Positions 8,053 through 9,289 of a stretch of DNA of 9,289 bases are shown piece after piece. Under the pieces are notes generated by a model, which was given only the letters and a program-made list of their open reading frames with translations, ran no database searches and was not told where the DNA came from. The stretch is from CAIJMI01 sp964448085. Lineage in GTDB: Bacteria > Patescibacteriota > Microgenomatia > UBA10105 > UBA927. The translations under genes and the position numbers were made by a program. The DNA lies in NCBI GenBank assembly GCA_964448085.1, contig CAYUUX010000031.1, positions 1 to 9,289 of the forward strand, in the 5' to 3' direction. The stretch's first letter is position 1. Every line of letters starts with the position of its first letter.

Positions 8053-8706
8053 ATGAAAACATATATTGCTGTTTTTGCAAGTTTTGTATTGTTCGCTTCA
8101 TCTTTATTTGCAAAACCAATCGCCGCAGGGTGCACGGGCGCATATGGAACCGACTGCACATATCCTGCAGATCTTCTGATAAACAAAAAAGTTAAGAATC
8201 CTATAACAAACGGCTTCGTTGAAAATCTCGGATCCACAGACCCAACATACTCTCCAGGTGCAACCGTAACATTCAAACTCTCTGTTACCAACAACAGCGG
8301 TGAAACGTTTAACCCGGTGGAAATTGTGGATCAATTTCCAGAATATCTCACCTACCTTGGATCCTCAGTCCAAGGAACCTATGACGTGGGCAAGCGCAGA
8401 TTGGTCATGAAATTGGAAAACCTCATCGCAGGGGAAACACGGGAAATTGAAGTCACGGCAAAAGTTGCCGAACGAAGCGCATTTGCAAAAGAAGAAAGCT
8501 TTTTCTGTACATCAAACTACGCCAAAGCAACAGCAGTTGCACGGCCGGATGGTGACGATGACCGTGCGGAATTTTGTTTAACAACGAACGTAGGAGGCGC
8601 CGCAACTCTGCCGGTTGCCGGATTTAACGACCTTCTGACACTGCTCCCCTTCCTGTCCCTTGGAGGAATCGGTATTGCAGTTTTGAAAAAATCTCACACT
8701 GCATAA
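8053..8706 (+). CDS. Secreted DUF11-like surface protein with LPVAG sorting signal
   Basis: Predicted cell-surface protein of 217 residues, probably a sortase substrate. A signal peptide covers about 1-20 (MKTYIAVFAS then a hydrophobic core, likely cleavage after SLFA). Residues ~40-140 match the DUF11 / conserved-repeat beta-sandwich pattern: YSPGATVTFKLSVTN (66-80), VEIVDQFPEYLTYL (89-102) and IAGETREIEVTAKV (125-138). Four cysteines (27, 35, 152, 175) could form two disulfides. The C-terminus is a complete sorting signal: LPVAG (186-190), a hydrophobic helix (192-210) and a KKSHTA tail. Ala replaces Thr of the classical LPxTG motif. The sequence AAGC at 24-27 weakly resembles a lipobox but lacks the usual Leu/Val/Ile at -3. 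It lies directly after the sortase gene but has its own strong promoter and leader hairpin. The ATG at 8053 is the only plausible start. Binding partner or role is unknown. Confidence 0.9.
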   Translation: MKTYIAVFASFVLFASSLFAKPIAAGCTGAYGTDCTYPADLLINKKVKNPITNGFVENLGSTDPTYSPGATVTFKLSVTNNSGETFNPVEIVDQFPEYLTYLGSSVQGTYDVGKRRLVMKLENLIAGETREIEVTAKVAERSAFAKEESFFCTSNYAKATAVARPDGDDDRAEFCLTTNVGGAATLPVAGFNDLLTLLPFLSLGGIGIAVLKKSHTA

Positions 8707-8797
8707 AAAGCAGGGACAGTGAGGCAAAGCGAGTATTAACAAGTGCATAAACACCATTCGCATAACCTGCCGGGCGTGTGAACCCTAACGACCAGAG

Positions 8798-8820
8798 CTG
8801 GCAGTGATGCCGGTTTTTTT
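8798..8820 (+). terminator. Intrinsic terminator after the surface-protein gene
   Basis: CTGGCA (8798-8803) pairs with TGCCGG (8808-8813), including one T-G wobble, around a GTGA loop of the GNRA type. Seven T residues (8814-8820) follow immediately. It lies 92 bases after the stop codon and gives the surface-protein mRNA a short 3' untranslated region. Confidence 0.85.
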
Positions 8821-8829
8821 GTGGTTGGA

Positions 8830-8858
8830 AACAGATAGTGAGGACTTCACTATCTGTT
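8830..8858 (+). repeat. Perfect 12-bp inverted repeat, 5-base loop
   Basis: AACAGATAGTGA (8830-8841) and its exact reverse complement TCACTATCTGTT (8847-8858) flank GGACT. There is no T-run on either strand, so it is not a standard terminator. It could be a structured RNA stem, an operator for a dimeric regulator or an RNase processing site. Confidence 0.8.
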
Positions 8859-8874
8859 CTTGATCGCAAAATAA

Positions 8875-8936
8875 TTTGGTGTTGGAAGTGAGAGTGCGTT
8901 AAAGGCAGGTAATGCACTCTCATTCCTGATACCAAA
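8875..8936 (+). repeat. Long interrupted inverted repeat (6 + 4 + 9 bp)
   Basis: Nested pairs TTTGGT/ACCAAA (8875-8880 with 8931-8936), GGAA/TTCC (8884-8887 with 8923-8926) and TGAGAGTGC/GCACTCTCA (8889-8897 with 8914-8922) build one long hairpin with small internal loops and a 16-base apical loop. Collinear pairing at three levels is unlikely by chance and suggests a folded RNA. Confidence 0.7.
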
Positions 8937-9004
8937 CGGTTTCAGGATTGATGAACAATCGCAACCGCAGCAAATGCGCTGTCGGAAAAGCGTTTTTCTA
9001 TCAA

Positions 9005-9016
9005 TGCTCTTTAACA
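9005..9016 (+). promoter_or_regulatory. boxA-like antitermination element
   Basis: TGCTCTTTAACA is identical to the boxA of E. coli rRNA operon leaders, where NusB and NusE (S10) bind the RNA to resist premature termination; the next base, A, also matches. In known cases boxA lies in leaders of long untranslated or structured transcripts. Here it follows several hairpins and precedes a stem at 9030-9049. Whether it is functional depends on transcription through it, which the window does not show. Confidence 0.45.
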
Positions 9017-9029
9017 AGGCATACAGGGA

Positions 9030-9049
9030 CGTTTCTTAAAAGGGAAACG
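9030..9049 (+). repeat. Hairpin downstream of boxA
   Basis: CGTTTC (9030-9035) and GAAACG (9044-9049) form a 6-bp stem that two T-G wobble pairs can extend to eight, closing on AAAA. It lies 13 bases after the boxA match. No T-run follows, so it is not a terminator on the + strand. Confidence 0.6.
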
Positions 9050-9101
9050 AAAAAACTGTTTATTATATCGGTTCGCTGAACGGCGCTGCATCCTCCTCCT
9101 T

Positions 9102-9111
9102 GGACCGGTCC
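9102..9111. repeat. Perfect 10-bp palindrome GGACCGGTCC
   Basis: A self-complementary 10-mer near the point where base composition begins to shift to high GC. It could be a chance palindrome, a restriction or binding site, or part of a join between unrelated sequences. Confidence 0.5.
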
Positions 9112-9114
9112 GCA

Positions 9115-9289
9115 GTGAAGATTAAATCGCTTAGTCTTCTGCTGTGGACCGTGTCCAAAAAAATGATGGGGCTGTTCGCCCTTGCCGCCCTGACCCTCAC
9201 CGCCCTGACCTTCACCGGCTGGCTGAGCCTGCTCAGTTGCACGGCGGTGCTGCTCAGCACCGTGGCCTCGTTCAGCGAGGACGACCGAC
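9115..9289 (+). CDS. Possible partial membrane or secreted protein, high-GC
   Basis: The frame is open from 9040 and runs off the right edge. Candidate starts are GTG 9115, GTG 9151, ATG 9163 and ATG 9166; none has a Shine-Dalgarno. From GTG 9115 the product begins MKIKSLSLLLWTVSKKMMG and continues with a long hydrophobic stretch (GLFALAALTLTALTFTGW and beyond), then SEDDR. This looks like a signal anchor or transmembrane segment. From 9169, 37 of 40 codons end in G or C, the pattern of a real gene in a high-GC genome and unlike every other gene here. I do not recognise the family. It may be a horizontally acquired gene or foreign sequence joined in assembly. Confidence 0.35.
   Translation, partial: MKIKSLSLLLWTVSKKMMGLFALAALTLTALTFTGWLSLLSCTAVLLSTVASFSEDDR

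Larger units (their letters stand above)
8707..9060 (+). other. Gene-poor region rich in hairpins
   Basis: About 350 bases without a convincing gene. It holds an intrinsic terminator (8798-8820), a perfect 12-base-pair hairpin (8830-8858), a long interrupted hairpin (8875-8936), smaller stems at 8946-8960 and 8965-8985, a boxA match (9005-9016) and a stem at 9030-9049. I found no tRNA, no CRISPR repeats and no riboswitch family that I can recognise. A structured non-coding RNA between 8821 and 9060 is possible, but no promoter for it is evident. Confidence 0.5.

Noticed and set aside
8707..8820. Riboswitch (c-di-GMP I/II, cobalamin, fluoride) or attC site upstream of the terminator
   Set aside because: I compared from memory with the conserved cores of these elements and found only scattered partial matches. 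Its position after a gene's stop fits a 3' untranslated region better.
8717..8892. AGTGAG occurring three times, as a possible short repeat array
   Set aside because: The six-base words have irregular spacing and unrelated flanks; there is no CRISPR-like repeat and spacer pattern.
8977..8997. CGCT/AGCG stem followed by five T as a second terminator
   Set aside because: Only four base pairs with an eight-base loop, competing with the CCGCAGC stem at 8965-8985. Too weak to annotate.
8951..9079. Small + strand frame of 42 codons (MNNRNRSKCAVGKAFFYQC...)
   Set aside because: It has only a weak AGGA three bases from ATG, no recognisable domain, and overlaps the hairpins and boxA. Chance open frame is more likely.
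9011..9100. Minus-strand AGGAGGAGG next to ATG near 9089-9100
   Set aside because: The purine run touches the ATG with no spacing, and the frame is only about 26 codons of basic, unrecognised sequence.
9063..9260. Minus-strand 65-codon frame at the right end
   Set aside because: It opposes a + strand frame with strong high-GC codon bias and a sensible hydrophobic segment; the minus-strand product looks like a shadow.

Overview
The window reads as accessory bacterial DNA of moderate GC, with all genes on the + strand, short or absent untranslated gaps, and standard-code translation. The two long frames (at least 1136 and 1243 codons) contain no in-frame TGA, which argues against lineages that read UGA as glycine (Gracilibacteria, Absconditabacteria). 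A very large unrecognised protein, a sortase, a DUF11-type surface protein and an amidoligase/ATP-grasp fusion together suggest an uncultivated lineage such as Patescibacteria/CPR. That placement is inference; no rRNA or ribosomal protein gene is present to test it.

Layout. (1) Bases 1-3411 hold the 3' part of a giant gene of unknown function, open at the left edge. It has a glycine-rich hydrophobic stretch, a repeated short motif in the middle and a roughly 210-residue Pro/Thr/Glu-rich tail. (2) Eleven bases later, 3423-7154 encodes a 1243-residue multidomain enzyme: an unassigned helical N-terminus, a glutamate-cysteine-ligase-like (COOH-NH2 amidoligase) domain, a YheC/YheD-type ATP-grasp domain and a C-terminal GNAT acyltransferase domain. 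The two genes look like one operon. (3) A promoter at 7178-7206 starts a class-unassigned sortase (7234-7965). (4) A strong promoter with an extended -10 (7982-8010) and a short leader hairpin precede a secreted DUF11-like protein (8053-8706) ending in an LPVAG sorting signal, hydrophobic helix and Lys-rich tail, the probable substrate of the sortase. (5) Bases 8707-9060 carry no convincing gene but hold several hairpins, an intrinsic terminator and a perfect match to the E. coli rrn boxA antitermination element. (6) From about 9120-9165 onward the DNA switches to about 68% GC. It contains an open frame, running off the right edge, with 37 of 40 codons ending in G or C. This is either a horizontally acquired gene or an assembly chimera.

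How the parts may work together. The amidoligase, ATP-grasp and GNAT domains each belong to superfamilies that form amide or acyl bonds. The fusion therefore resembles a one-polypeptide synthetase for a small peptide metabolite or a peptide tag, by analogy with the GshF glutathione synthetase fusion and the GNAT/ATP-grasp enzyme of N-acetylglutaminylglutamine synthesis. The giant neighbour may be its partner or target, but nothing in the sequence proves this. The sortase and its LPVAG protein form a separate cell-surface anchoring module with their own promoters.
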